Part shown: piece after piece, positions 42,535 to 51,656 of the stretch
How the letters are laid out: each line of letters opens with the position of its first letter
Numbering within the stretch: the first letter of the stretch is position 1
NCBI RefSeq assembly: GCF_004001065.1
Contig: NZ_BIML01000011.1
Coordinates: 1-64,000, forward strand
Length of the DNA: 64,000 nt
Source of the DNA: Paenibacillus xylaniclasticus
GTDB lineage: Bacteria > Bacillota > Bacilli > Paenibacillales > Paenibacillaceae
Direction of reading: 5' to 3'
Program-made: the position numbers and the translations under genes
The notes under the pieces: generated by a model
Database searches by the model: none
What the model saw: the letters and a program-made list of their open reading frames with translations, nothing else
Told to the model about the DNA's origin: nothing

Positions 42535-43329
42535 CTACTGGCCGTCATCCTCATCCTTGTCTTCGCCATCTTCGCCGATTAGCCCGTCTTTCAAACGTTT
42601 TGCCTCTTTGGCCGCTTCCGCAGCCGCAGCTTCGCGTTTCGCGCTGCGCCACGATGCTATCGCTTGCTCACCGACGAGCACTTCAATTCGGTGAATGTTC
42701 TGACCGCGCTCATAAAATTTCATCTCGTATTCCGTCGGCACCAGATCGTCGCGCAATCCGTCCTTGTGCAGATTAAGCGAAATGTTGCGCGTCAAGAGCT
42801 CCATATCGGCAAAGCTGTTGAGCGAGAATTCGAACAACGACTGCGAATCGGTCTTAAAATGAATTTCGCCGCGGTCATTCAACGCCTCGATATATTTACC
42901 AACGAAGCGAGGATGCGTCAGTCGACGGCGCGCATGCTTGGCCTTCGGCCATGGATCGCTGAAATTCAAATAGATGCGTTCCAATTCTCCCTCAGCAAAA
43001 ATATCCTCGATACCCTCAATATTTGCGCGCAGCAGCGCCAGGTTCGGAGGGGAGTCGACTCCTCTCTCCGACCAGATCCGACGGGCTTTCTCACTGGCGC
43101 GTCGAACAAGCTCGTCATACATGTCCACGCCGATGTAATTGATTTCCGGATTCCGGAAGCTCATCGTACTAATAAATTGGCCTTTGCCCATACCGAGCTC
43201 GACATAAATCGGGTTGTCATTGCCGAAGAACTCGCGCCAACGCCCTTTATATTTCGCACCGTCCAGCACGACAAGCTCAGGCTGGCTTTCCAAGCTTTCA
43301 AGTATTCCTTTTCTTCCGCGTAACCGCAT
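42535..43329 (-). CDS. trmB: tRNA (guanine-N7)-methyltransferase
   Basis: About 264 aa. The SAM-binding motif IYVELGMGKGQFISTM and the family signature LNFSDPWPKAKHARRRL are present. It methylates G46 in the tRNA variable loop. The protein is longer than the usual 210-220 residues because of a charged C-terminal tail rich in Lys, Ala and Glu followed by an acidic GEDGEDKDEDDG end, which looks unstructured. It is read from an ATG with GAGGAC upstream. Confidence 0.93.
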   Translation of the reverse strand: MRLRGRKGILESLESQPELVVLDGAKYKGRWREFFGNDNPIYVELGMGKGQFISTMSFRNPEINYIGVDMYDELVRRASEKARRIWSERGVDSPPNLALLRANIEGIEDIFAEGELERIYLNFSDPWPKAKHARRRLTHPRFVGKYIEALNDRGEIHFKTDSQSLFEFSLNSFADMELLTRNISLNLHKDGLRDDLVPTEYEMKFYERGQNIHRIEVLVGEQAIASWRSAKREAAAAEAAKEAKRLKDGLIGEDGEDKDEDDGQ

Positions 43330-43469
43330 ATTCTATTCGTCCTCCACACATCAAAACTAGTCCCTATTGTGACGAAGAACAACCTGAAAGTAAAGAGTTT
43401 GGAACCAAAAAGAAGGACAGTCCGGCCGATTGGCACGTAACTGTCCTCGTATGGTCTTCATAATTGCGC

Positions 43470-43679
43470 TTAGTTCATAAATCCGATTGAAGAAGAATCC
43501 CGGGCGCCTGTTTCGATCTCGTACGCCTGCTCCAGCGCTTCGTTCAGCTTCTTGCGAGCGCTTACTTCAATCACATGGTTATTAGGAAAACGTGTGCCTG
43601 CCAGCACCATCAATTCTTTCAGCGTCAATTCAACCTTTACTTTGTCTTCGCCGTGCGGAATCTTCAGCTCTTGATTCAT
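43470..43679 (-). CDS. Small conserved-looking soluble protein
   Basis: Sixty-nine aa, no signal or membrane segment. It reads as a beta-beta-alpha unit (KVKVELTLKELMVLAG, HVIEVSARKKLNEALEQAYE). GAGGTG precedes the ATG. Family not recognised. It lies upstream of trmB on the same strand. The gap 43680-43966 holds no other gene and should contain its promoter and the divergent one for 43967. Confidence 0.6.
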   Translation of the reverse strand: MNQELKIPHGEDKVKVELTLKELMVLAGTRFPNNHVIEVSARKKLNEALEQAYEIETGARDSSSIGFMN

Positions 43680-43966
43680 TACGCATCACCTCATCGATTT
43701 TTTCAATAATATTTCCAGAAAATCGACAATCTATTTCATGCGTTGTGTCAGATTAATGTAGGATTTTTTCGTTGATTTGTCGCACTTTTAATATAACACA
43801 TCATGTAAGGTATAGCAAGAGGCTCGCGCCGATCGGGCTACTATTTTTTCCAAACCTTGACCTCTATTTTCCCGTGAACGCGCATGGCAATTCCACCCGA
43901 TATTCGTTACAATGAACATTAGCGTTTACTTTAAGGAACGATCGAGATCAATGAGAAGGAGCTCTT

Positions 43967-44935
43967 ATGACGTTAGCAAGCAGCGCCGCAGTGCCCGGGC
44001 CTCCTATACTATGGGGTGACAAACGGTTTCATACGTGGAATTACGAGATGCGGGAGCAATTCGGCGAGAAAATATTTAAAGTCATGCTCGATGCCGGCTT
44101 CACCTGTCCGAACCGTGACGGCTCGATCGCGAAGGGCGGCTGTACATTCTGCAGCGCAAGAGGCTCAGGCGACTTCGCCGGCCGGAGACGGGACGATCTG
44201 GTCACGCAATTCAACACCATTCGCGACCGCCAGCATCTGAAATGGCCGAATGCGAAGTATATCGGCTACTTCCAAGCCTATACGAACACTTACGCTCCTG
44301 TCGACGAGCTGCGGGAATATTATGAGGTCATTCTGGAGCAGCCTGGAGTCGTCGGTCTATCGATCGCGACGCGGCCAGACTGCCTGCCGGACGACGTCAT
44401 CGACTATTTAGCCGAGCTGAACGAACGGACCTATCTATGGCTGGAGATGGGGCTGCAGACGATTCACGAATCAACATCGACGCTTATTAACCGAGCGCAT
44501 GATACAGCCTGTTATGAGGATGCCGTTCGCCGGCTCCGTGCGCGCGGCATTCGCGTATGTACGCATATCATATACGGCCTGCCGCAAGAAACGCATGAGA
44601 TGATGATGGATACTTTGCGCGCGGTTGCTCGAATGGACGTTCAAGGCATCAAAATCCATCTACTTCATCTCATGCGCAAGACGCCTATGGTGAAGCAGTA
44701 TGAAGATGGGCTGCTGCAGTTCTTGGAACAGGATGAATATATTAAGCTGATCGTCGACTCCTTGGAGCTGCTCCCGCCGGAGATGATTATTCACCGTCTA
44801 ACCGGCGACGCGCCGCGCGAGCTGCTGATCGGACCGATGTGGAGCATGAACAAATGGGCTGTGCTCAATGGGATCGATGCGGAGCTGTCCCGCCGCAATA
44901 CGTGGCAGGGCCGCCTCTGGGAAGGGAGATCGTAA
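43967..44935 (+). CDS. TIGR01212-type radical SAM protein (YtqA-like)
   Basis: About 322 aa. The cluster-binding cysteines are spaced as in this family (FTCPNRDGSIAKGGCTFCSA, CX11CX2C rather than CX3CX2C). GVVGLSIATRPDCLPDDVID and WLEMGLQTIHESTSTLINRA are typical barrel motifs. The homologue YtqA is paired with a YtqB-like methyltransferase, as here; the two genes are separated by one base. The reaction has not been assigned from sequence. GAAGGAG precedes the ATG. Confidence 0.88.
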   Translation: MTLASSAAVPGPPILWGDKRFHTWNYEMREQFGEKIFKVMLDAGFTCPNRDGSIAKGGCTFCSARGSGDFAGRRRDDLVTQFNTIRDRQHLKWPNAKYIGYFQAYTNTYAPVDELREYYEVILEQPGVVGLSIATRPDCLPDDVIDYLAELNERTYLWLEMGLQTIHESTSTLINRAHDTACYEDAVRRLRARGIRVCTHIIYGLPQETHEMMMDTLRAVARMDVQGIKIHLLHLMRKTPMVKQYEDGLLQFLEQDEYIKLIVDSLELLPPEMIIHRLTGDAPRELLIGPMWSMNKWAVLNGIDAELSRRNTWQGRLWEGRS

Positions 44936-44936
44936 G

Positions 44937-45518
44937 ATGGGGTTTCTATCGGTATTAAGCACCGCTCATCAATGGGTGCGCGAGCGGGTATCGTCCGGCG
45001 ATACGGTAATTGATGCAACAGCCGGTAACGGCGTCGATACTCGCTTCCTTGCAGAGCTGGTTGGCCGGCGCGGAACGGTCTATGCGTTCGACATACAGCA
45101 ATCTGCGCTCGATGCCACCCGCAGCCGCCTGGCTGCATTGGAGACTGAGCAGCTGCCGGATATTCGGCTTGTGCTGGACAGCCATGAGCGAATGGGCGAG
45201 CATGTCCTCCCCGCCCATTCGGGCAAAGTCGCAGCTGTTATGTTCAACTTAGGTTATCTGCCCGGTGCCGATCCTTCCGTCATTACGCAGCCAGACAGCT
45301 CAATCGCCGCGCTGGAATCGGCGCTCTCCCTGCTGAGGCCGGGCGGCGTAATAACATGCGTCCTCTACCCCGGTCATCCCGGAGGAGAAGAAGAAGCCGA
45401 CACCGTCGTCCGATGGGCGGCGGCGCTGCCGCAGTCAGCAGGACAAGCGGTTATATACCGAATGCTGCAAAAGCCTGCCGCTCCTTATCTGATCTCGATA
45501 GAGCGAAGCCGCAAATAA
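44937..45518 (+). CDS. Class I SAM-dependent methyltransferase (YtqB-like)
   Basis: About 193 aa. SAM-binding motif I VIDATAGNGVDTRFLAEL, the acidic loop YAFDIQQSALDATRSRL, and AAVMFNLGYLPGADPSVI are visible and match the YtqB/rRNA-methylase-like group. GAAGGGAG lies 8 nt before the ATG. It is probably co-transcribed with the preceding radical SAM gene. The substrate is likely an RNA or nucleotide, but this is inference. Confidence 0.85.
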   Translation: MGFLSVLSTAHQWVRERVSSGDTVIDATAGNGVDTRFLAELVGRRGTVYAFDIQQSALDATRSRLAALETEQLPDIRLVLDSHERMGEHVLPAHSGKVAAVMFNLGYLPGADPSVITQPDSSIAALESALSLLRPGGVITCVLYPGHPGGEEEADTVVRWAAALPQSAGQAVIYRMLQKPAAPYLISIERSRK

Positions 45519-45548
45519 AGCTTGGAGGATTGCTAAATCATAACGGCA

Positions 45549-45878
45549 ATGGCCGCAATAGATGATCTACATTAGCTGGACATTCGAATCGGCACCATCG
45601 TAGAGGCTTCCCCATTTCCCGAAGCTCGCAAGCCCGCCATTAAGCTTGTGATCGATTTCGGGGAGCTTGGCATCAAACGTTCCAGCGCCCAAATTACACG
45701 CCGATATTCGCCGGAATCTCTCGTCGGACGTCAGGCAGCGGCGATCGTTAATTTCCCATCCCGCCGTATTGCAGGCTACGTATCCGAGGTGCTCATCCTC
45801 GGCGGCGTTCCTAGTGAAGGCGACGTCACGCTGCTCCTGCCAGACGAGCCGGTTCCGAACGGAACGCCGGTCGCTTAA
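45549..45878 (+). pseudogene. csaA: csaA (tRNA-binding-type chaperone) with in-frame TAG at codon 9
   Basis: From ATG 45549 the frame reads MAAIDDLH, then TAG (45573-45575), then LDIRIGTIVEASPFPEARKP, FGELGIKRSSAQITRRYSPE, AIVNFPSRRIAGYVSEVLIL and LPDEPVPNGTPVA. This is a complete CsaA sequence of about 110 codons, and B. subtilis CsaA has Lys at the TAG position. No good start lies between the TAG and the conserved core; a GTG at 45648 would remove about a third of the protein. A GGAGG at 45524-45528 lies about 20 nt before the ATG, farther than normal. CsaA is implicated in protein export and binds tRNA-like ligands. Likely inactive unless the amber is suppressed. Confidence 0.82.
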
Positions 45879-45916
45879 TGAGTTTTTACAACTTTATATG
45901 ATTTGGAGATGTTATT

Positions 45917-46309
45917 ATGGCTATTCGTAAATTTGAGCATGTCGGAGTCATGGTAAGCAACATTGAGCAATCCGTTGAATTTTATACGAAGGTGCTTGGT
46001 ATGGAGCATCGTAAGACGATGACGCATTCGAACGGCGTTATCCGCCTCGCCTTCCTGGCCTTCGCAGGTCAAGAAGATACTGAGATCGAACTGATCGAGG
46101 GCTTTAACAGCGAGCTGCCAGCGGAAGGCAAAGTGCATCATCTCGCGTTCACGGTCGACGATGTCGAAGCAGAATTCGCTCGAATCAAGGAGCTGCAGAT
46201 ACCTCTGCAAGATACGGAAATTACGACGCTGCCTGATGGCGGACGCTACTTCTTCTTCTTCGGTCCTAACGGTGAACTGATGGAGATGTTTCAGCCCGGC
46301 GCACGATAA
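45917..46309 (+). CDS. VOC/glyoxalase-family protein
   Basis: About 130 aa. Two beta-alpha-beta-beta-beta modules are visible: the first with EHVGVMVSNIEQSVEFYTKV and the second with HHLAFTVDDVEAEFARIKEL. His and Glu ligands fit the metal sites (FEHVG, IELIEGF, HHLAF, GELMEMF). It resembles lactoylglutathione lyase or methylmalonyl-CoA epimerase-type enzymes, but the substrate cannot be set. TTGGAG precedes the ATG. A terminator follows. Confidence 0.85.
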   Translation: MAIRKFEHVGVMVSNIEQSVEFYTKVLGMEHRKTMTHSNGVIRLAFLAFAGQEDTEIELIEGFNSELPAEGKVHHLAFTVDDVEAEFARIKELQIPLQDTEITTLPDGGRYFFFFGPNGELMEMFQPGAR

Positions 46310-46361
46310 GCTGTCCCCCTAATTTAACACATCCATCGTTATTGAATCGATCGATACTACA

Positions 46362-46404
46362 CAGCGGATACCGCCTAAAGCGCGGCATCCGCTGTTTTTT
46401 TTTT
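46362..46404 (+). terminator. Strong terminator after the VOC gene
   Basis: CAGCGGAT and ATCCGCTG (46362-46369, 46387-46394), with an inner CCGC/GCGG pair, are followed by a run of ten T. Confidence 0.87.
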
Positions 46405-46490
46405 GCAGGCGCTCAAATTAGACGGTTAAGCAGACATCATCGGGAAAACAATAGAACCGCGGACAACTCCATCCAATCATAAGGGGGCCG

Positions 46491-48530
46491 ATGATGCACA
46501 ATCTCATACGGATTTATTGGGCTGATGTTCGCAGCATGTTCAAATCCCGCTCCCTCGCCGTTCTTGTCGCCGGATTAATGCTGCTGCCTTCCGCTTACGC
46601 TTGGGTCAACATTAAGGCAGTCTGGGACCCGTACAACAATACGTCCGGCATTCAAGTCGCTGTCGCGAATGAGGATACCGGTACCTCCCTACAAGGCAAG
46701 GATGTCAACATCGGCCAACAAACGGTGCAGAGCTTAAGCGAAAACCGGAAGCTTGGCTGGACGTTCGTCGACCGCCAGGAGGCCAAACGAGGAGTCGAGC
46801 ACGGAGACTATTACGCTTATATGCTCATACCGGCCGATTTCTCCCAGAAGCTGGCCAGCATATTGGAGGAGCAGCCTCAGCAGCCGGTAATCGAATTCGC
46901 TGTGAATGAGAAGCTGAATGCAGTAACGCCCAAAATCGCAACATCAGGTGTCACCGCCGTTACGTCCCAGATTAGCGAATCGTTCACAGAGACGGTTGCC
47001 GGCGCCCTGCTCTCAACCTTTCAAGCGGCAGGAATTGAGCTGGGGCAGCAGTTGCCCTCCATCCAGAAAGCAGCAGCAGGCATCTTGGCGCTAGAGCAAG
47101 CGCTCCCGCAAATCGAGCAGATGGGCCATGCCGCGATTGCCTTGGAGAAGAAGCTCCCGGAGCTGCGGCAGAAGGCGAACAAAGTAATTGCACTACAGCA
47201 GCGCGTATCGGAGCTTCACCAGGCAGCCGACAGTATGCTGAAGGTGCAAGCAAGCTTTGCTCTAGTCAAGGAGGCTGGCGAGGGCATAATGTCTCTTCGC
47301 GATCATATGACGAACATTCGGCAAGCCGTCGAGCTTATTGCCCGAATCGGAACACAGCTAAGCGCCATTAAGACCCAAATAAAGCAAACAATCGACGATG
47401 CCACTGCGGAAGCCGGGGCACAAGAGGAACTGCCAGACAGCGTGAAGCAGCTCGCTGCGCTGGAAGATGAGCTCGCGCCTCTACAGGACCAAATCCAGTC
47501 GATTCATACCGATCTTCACAACAAAGTAACAAGCCTCGTTCAAGGAATGGATAACGCCGCATCCTTCGTCCAAGATGAGCTGCCCGCGCTGGAGCAGCGA
47601 ATCGCTCAAGCGGCCGATTTCGTCCAGAACGGTCTGCCGGTGCTGGAAGCGGACATTAATCAGGCTTCAACGCTCATTGAGGACAAGCTTCCCGTCGTCG
47701 AATCGTTCGTACAGAAGACAGCGAACTTGGCGCGTAACGAGCTCCCCTCCTTCGAGCGCAGCATCAAAACGGCAGCTGACCGGATACGCAGGTTCGAGAG
47801 CGGAGACGTAAGTTTAGAGGATTTAATCGCCTTCCTGCAGCACGACCCGGAGGCGGGCAGCCGATTCTTGGCTGATCCGATCAAGCTGGAGACGAAACGA
47901 ATCTATCCGATTCCGAACTACGGCACAGCCATGACGCCGCTCTATCTGATGCTGGCTCTCTGGGTAGGGGGCACTATTCTGACCACCGCTCTGCCCGTTG
48001 AGGTAACGAATCCGAGGCAGGAATATCGCAAATATCAGCTCTACTTCGGCAGGCTGCTGACTTTTATCACGATCGGCCAGTTTCAAGCGCTAATCGCTGC
48101 GGCAGGCATTCTGCTCCTGCTTCACGTTCAAGCTGCCAATCCGGCCAGCTTCGTGCTCAGCAGCATATTCATTAGCTTCGTGTTCGTCATCATCATCTTC
48201 ACGCTGCGCTCTATGTTCGGACAAGTCGGCAACGGCATCGCGATGATTCTGCTCGTGTTGCAAATGTCAAGCTCCGGCGCAACGTTTCCCGTCAGCACGA
48301 CGTCCCCGTTCTTCCAGGCGATCAGTCCGTACATGCCATTCACGCATGCCATTAGCATGATGCGCGAAACAATCGGCGGCATGATTGTCGAAACGGTGCT
48401 TCACGATATATTGATTCTATGCCTGTATGCCGTTATATGCTTCGGCGCGGCTGAGCTGGCCAAAGGCTCCTGGCGGCGAGAAGTCATGCTCGACATCGGC
48501 AATTATACGAGAAGAAAACCTAGGGTCTGA
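46491..48530 (+). CDS. YhgE/Pip-domain membrane protein
   Basis: About 679 aa. Helix 1 (AVLVAGLMLLPSAYAWVNIK) is followed by the YhgE/Pip N-terminal extracytoplasmic motif NTSGIQVAVANEDTGTSL. A long helical, coiled region with repeated LPxLEQ-type heptads follows (residues 165-435). Four or five C-terminal helices form an ABC-2-like permease part (residues 480-665). The family includes phage-infection protein (Pip) and is related to EsaA of type VII secretion. AAGGGGG precedes the tandem ATG. An AT-rich putative secreted toxin gene follows 60 bp downstream, which may be meaningful. Confidence 0.85.
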   Translation: MMHNLIRIYWADVRSMFKSRSLAVLVAGLMLLPSAYAWVNIKAVWDPYNNTSGIQVAVANEDTGTSLQGKDVNIGQQTVQSLSENRKLGWTFVDRQEAKRGVEHGDYYAYMLIPADFSQKLASILEEQPQQPVIEFAVNEKLNAVTPKIATSGVTAVTSQISESFTETVAGALLSTFQAAGIELGQQLPSIQKAAAGILALEQALPQIEQMGHAAIALEKKLPELRQKANKVIALQQRVSELHQAADSMLKVQASFALVKEAGEGIMSLRDHMTNIRQAVELIARIGTQLSAIKTQIKQTIDDATAEAGAQEELPDSVKQLAALEDELAPLQDQIQSIHTDLHNKVTSLVQGMDNAASFVQDELPALEQRIAQAADFVQNGLPVLEADINQASTLIEDKLPVVESFVQKTANLARNELPSFERSIKTAADRIRRFESGDVSLEDLIAFLQHDPEAGSRFLADPIKLETKRIYPIPNYGTAMTPLYLMLALWVGGTILTTALPVEVTNPRQEYRKYQLYFGRLLTFITIGQFQALIAAAGILLLLHVQAANPASFVLSSIFISFVFVIIIFTLRSMFGQVGNGIAMILLVLQMSSSGATFPVSTTSPFFQAISPYMPFTHAISMMRETIGGMIVETVLHDILILCLYAVICFGAAELAKGSWRREVMLDIGNYTRRKPRV

Positions 48531-48593
48531 TCCTAAAGTCGCCAAATACCGTGAGAAGACCGAACAGAATCATTACTAATTTCCCGGAATTTA

Positions 48594-48959
48594 GTGAAAA
48601 GGTTTATTCTTGCGGTATGTGCTAGTTTTGTATTGTTGTCTGGAATCTCATTTAGCGGAGTATCTGCTGTGACTCCAAAAGCTTCTGCTACCGTTCTAAT
48701 TATCGTAATGGAACTAGAAAAAGAAAGAGCTGAAGCAATAAAAGCTATTCCCAAATCACTCAAGGACGAGAATGATAATGTCATCCTCGACAAATTTACG
48801 GATAAGGTAAATGGCAAAGTAGCCTATAAGGAACCCAAAACTGGATGGACAATCGAAAAAGATACTGCTGGACATGGTGGGCGAAAATGGAAACTTAAAA
48901 ATAAATCTGGAGATCGAGTTGCATCTTTGGATGAGAACGGTAAAGTATTAAGTAAGTAA
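48594..48959 (+). CDS. Putative secreted toxin, Ntox21-like C terminus
   Basis: About 121 aa. A signal peptide (MKRFILAVCASFVLLSGISF) is followed by a short helical segment and a C-terminal basic domain (VAYKEPKTGWTIEKDTAGHG, then GRKWKLKNKSGDRVASLDEN). This resembles the polymorphic-toxin domain Ntox21, a predicted RNase, including an acidic-x-Asp-xxx-His motif (EKDTAGH). I could not check it against a profile. Start is GTG with only a weak ribosome site. Composition is AT-richer than the flanking genes, and a gene resembling an immunity partner follows 20 bp downstream. Confidence 0.6.
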   Translation: MKRFILAVCASFVLLSGISFSGVSAVTPKASATVLIIVMELEKERAEAIKAIPKSLKDENDNVILDKFTDKVNGKVAYKEPKTGWTIEKDTAGHGGRKWKLKNKSGDRVASLDENGKVLSK

Positions 48960-48979
48960 ATGTTGAAGGGTGCGCGAAT

Positions 48980-49570
48980 ATGAGATACAAGAACATTGTG
49001 CTAAATGATAATTGGTTCTACAAAGATCCAGGCATCAACAGTGAGAACACACTTATCGAAAGTATGGAAGACTTTCAGAACAATTATCCGGAGAACTTCT
49101 ATTTCATTGATCGTTTTCCGCATTTAGTTCATGACTTCGACAAGTATTCGCAAATGGAGCTCTATTACAGCAATAGTGGAAATAACGATTCTTACAAATC
49201 GGAAGAAAATAAATTCCTTGCGGTAATATCAAAATTATGGGTCTATGGTGAAACGATAGTTGAAAGCTCCATCCATTCAGAAGAAGATGCGTCATTACAA
49301 TTAGAAGATTCTCAAGATCCATCTTACTTCAATGAATTTAAAACCGAGGATTTAGTTTGTGTGACTGACGCAAAGAAACTGGCAAGTGTTTTGAAATTAG
49401 CTTTACGAGGTAAAATTTGGGTATGCTTCATTATGAATGACTTATCAATTATAGTTTGGTGTAATGACCTTGTATGCGGGGTGTACTTCGGAGAAGCTGC
49501 AAAGAGTAAACCTCTAGTACAAAATATATGCACGACGGAAGGTCTGTATTTGCGCCCCATAACCGAATAA
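48980..49570 (+). CDS. Candidate immunity protein, family unknown
   Basis: About 196 aa, soluble and acidic, without a signal peptide. GAAGGGTG precedes the ATG. I do not recognise the family. Features include an N-terminal Asn/Asp-rich part (VLNDNWFYKDPGINSENTLI) and a C-terminal hydrophobic beta part (GKIWVCFIMNDLSIIVWCND). Its place directly after the putative secreted toxin, same strand, same AT-rich composition and shared terminator suggest an immunity role. Confidence 0.5.
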   Translation: MRYKNIVLNDNWFYKDPGINSENTLIESMEDFQNNYPENFYFIDRFPHLVHDFDKYSQMELYYSNSGNNDSYKSEENKFLAVISKLWVYGETIVESSIHSEEDASLQLEDSQDPSYFNEFKTEDLVCVTDAKKLASVLKLALRGKIWVCFIMNDLSIIVWCNDLVCGVYFGEAAKSKPLVQNICTTEGLYLRPITE

Positions 49571-49575
49571 GATTA

Positions 49576-49608
49576 GGAGCTGTTCCAATAGGACAGCTCC
49601 TGTTTTTT
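49576..49608 (+). terminator. Terminator after the toxin-immunity pair
   Basis: GGAGCTGT and ACAGCTCC form an 8-bp stem followed by TGTTTTTTAC on the plus strand. Confidence 0.82.
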
Positions 49609-51424
49609 ACTCCGTTACCGAGTGCGGCGCAAGCGACGACTCGCCCCGGCCGATGCGAAGCGCATAAGGCTTGCCAGCCGCCGTCTCGCCTTGATAAATC
49701 ATGACGATGAGCGAATCTGACGTCTTATCGATCTCCCGCACTGACCAATACCGCTCCAGATCGAACGGAACGCGGTCGATAACAGCGTGCTTGTGCAGCT
49801 CCTTATCCGCAAGACCGAGAGCAGCGAATCCACCCGAGACGTCCTGCGGTCGCTCGGACAGCCTTCTCATCCAGCCGCTCCACTCCGCCTTGTCCATAGC
49901 GAAATCCCACCATATTTTGCGCGGCTTATATTTGTGTTGAAGGAAATAATCGAGCTTCATGAGCCCAAGCGTGACCTCAAGATCGAGACGCCCTTCGGAC
50001 GCTTCCGCCCCGCATTCGCTCAGGAACGACCACAGCCGGGAGAACAGATCCTCCAGCTGGTGGCCAATCCGCTGCCAGCCGCGCTCCTCCCAATAATCGC
50101 CGAACGATTGGAAGAAGTCGAACGGCGACGGAAATACACGCTCGACGAGATACAGCAGCGTATGGTCCATCCGGTGGGCATTCCAATATTTCTCCAGCAC
50201 ATCCTCGACCCGCTTAATCCGCACAATATCCGAGAATGGCAGCAGATCGTTGCCGAGAATTTCGTAAGGCGCACGCTCCATATAGGTGTAGCCGTACTTC
50301 TCTGCGTCGATGCGCATGCCCGTGCCGCGAAGCATCTTCAGAAAACCGAGCTGCAGCTCCTCCGGACGAAGTGCGAACACGTCATTAAACGTCTTGCGGA
50401 ACGTATCATAGTCTTCATGCGGCAATCCGGCGATCAGATCAAGATGCTGGTCAATCTTGCCCGATTCCTTCACCTTCATAACGGTGCGCGTCAGCTTCGT
50501 AAAGTTCTGACGGCGCTTGACCGCCTCGTTCGTAATGTCATTCGTCGATTGCACACCGATCTCGAACCGGAAAATGCCTGGAGGCGCATGCTCCGCTAAA
50601 TAATCAAGCACCTCGGGACGCATAATATCGGCCGTTATCTCGAATTGGAACACGCAGCCGCGATGGTTCTCGATCAGAAACCGGAACATCTCCAGCGCGT
50701 AATCGCGTTTAATATTGAACGTCCGGTCAACGAACTTGATCAGCTTCGCACCTTGATCGATCAAATAAATAATATCCGCCTTCGTCCGCTCAATATCGAA
50801 ATAGCGGACACCAACTTCGATGCTCGACAAGCAGAACTGACAGCTAAACGGACAGCCGCGGCTCGTCTCAAAATAGACGACGCGGTTGCCGAGTGACGGG
50901 ATGTCCTCGGCGAACCGATGCGGCGACGGCAGCGTCGCCAGATCAAGCTTCGGCCGACCAGGGTTCACGATAATCTCGCTCATCCCGTCCCGTTCTTTGC
51001 GGTAAGCTAGGCCGAAGACAAGATGATATTTGCGCGTGCCCGCAAGCTCTTGCAGCAAATGATGGAACGTCTCCTCCCCTTCGCCCACAACGATAAAATC
51101 GACCTGCGGGATGCGCTCCATCCAGAACTCGGTATCGTAGCTGACCTCCGGGCCTCCGAGCACAATCTTCACCTCAGGCAATACTTTACGCAGCATATCG
51201 ATCACGATGATCGTCTCTTCAATATTCCAAATATAGCAGGAGAAGCCGACGACGTCCGGACGCCGGGCGAATAGATCCGATACGATGTTCATCGCCGGGT
51301 CCTTGATCGTGTATTCTGCAATCTCGATATTCGGAAAATCTTTCACCGCGAACGCCTTCAAGCAGCGAAGCGCCAATGAGGTGTGTATATACTTGGCATT
51401 AAGCGTCGCCAATACGATATTCAT
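49607..51424 (-). CDS. B12-binding-domain radical SAM protein with DUF4080
   Basis: About 605 aa. An N-terminal cobalamin-binding-like Rossmann domain (VVGFSCYIWNIEETIIVI, KIVLGGPEVSYD, FIVVGEGEETFHHLL) precedes the radical SAM core with the CX3CX2C cluster in SRGCPFSCQFCLSS. A C-terminal DUF4080-like region follows. The His of the classic B12 DxHxxG motif is not evident, so it may not bind base-off cobalamin. The reaction is unknown. The start is placed at ATG 51424; an in-frame TTG three codons earlier lies closer to a GAGAGAGG site. Lone minus-strand gene. Confidence 0.85.
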   Translation of the reverse strand: MNIVLATLNAKYIHTSLALRCLKAFAVKDFPNIEIAEYTIKDPAMNIVSDLFARRPDVVGFSCYIWNIEETIIVIDMLRKVLPEVKIVLGGPEVSYDTEFWMERIPQVDFIVVGEGEETFHHLLQELAGTRKYHLVFGLAYRKERDGMSEIIVNPGRPKLDLATLPSPHRFAEDIPSLGNRVVYFETSRGCPFSCQFCLSSIEVGVRYFDIERTKADIIYLIDQGAKLIKFVDRTFNIKRDYALEMFRFLIENHRGCVFQFEITADIMRPEVLDYLAEHAPPGIFRFEIGVQSTNDITNEAVKRRQNFTKLTRTVMKVKESGKIDQHLDLIAGLPHEDYDTFRKTFNDVFALRPEELQLGFLKMLRGTGMRIDAEKYGYTYMERAPYEILGNDLLPFSDIVRIKRVEDVLEKYWNAHRMDHTLLYLVERVFPSPFDFFQSFGDYWEERGWQRIGHQLEDLFSRLWSFLSECGAEASEGRLDLEVTLGLMKLDYFLQHKYKPRKIWWDFAMDKAEWSGWMRRLSERPQDVSGGFAALGLADKELHKHAVIDRVPFDLERYWSVREIDKTSDSLIVMIYQGETAAGKPYALRIGRGESSLAPHSVTE

Positions 51425-51656
51425 AACGTACAAAATCCTCTCTCATCGTTCAAAAATACGTGTCAAGCGCTATTGTACCATTTTTCGTGCGTGAAATAGA
51501 AGAGAGGACGTCTATTCCCAATTGGTGCCGCAAATGTTCTAAAGAGCCGACAACAAGCTTCGACAGCCTTTCCTTGTCGATTGCGATACGATATGGACAA
51601 GCCCAAGAGGCACTCATTCGAGAGCTGCCTCGAATATCGCTGAAGGAGGCCTTGCC

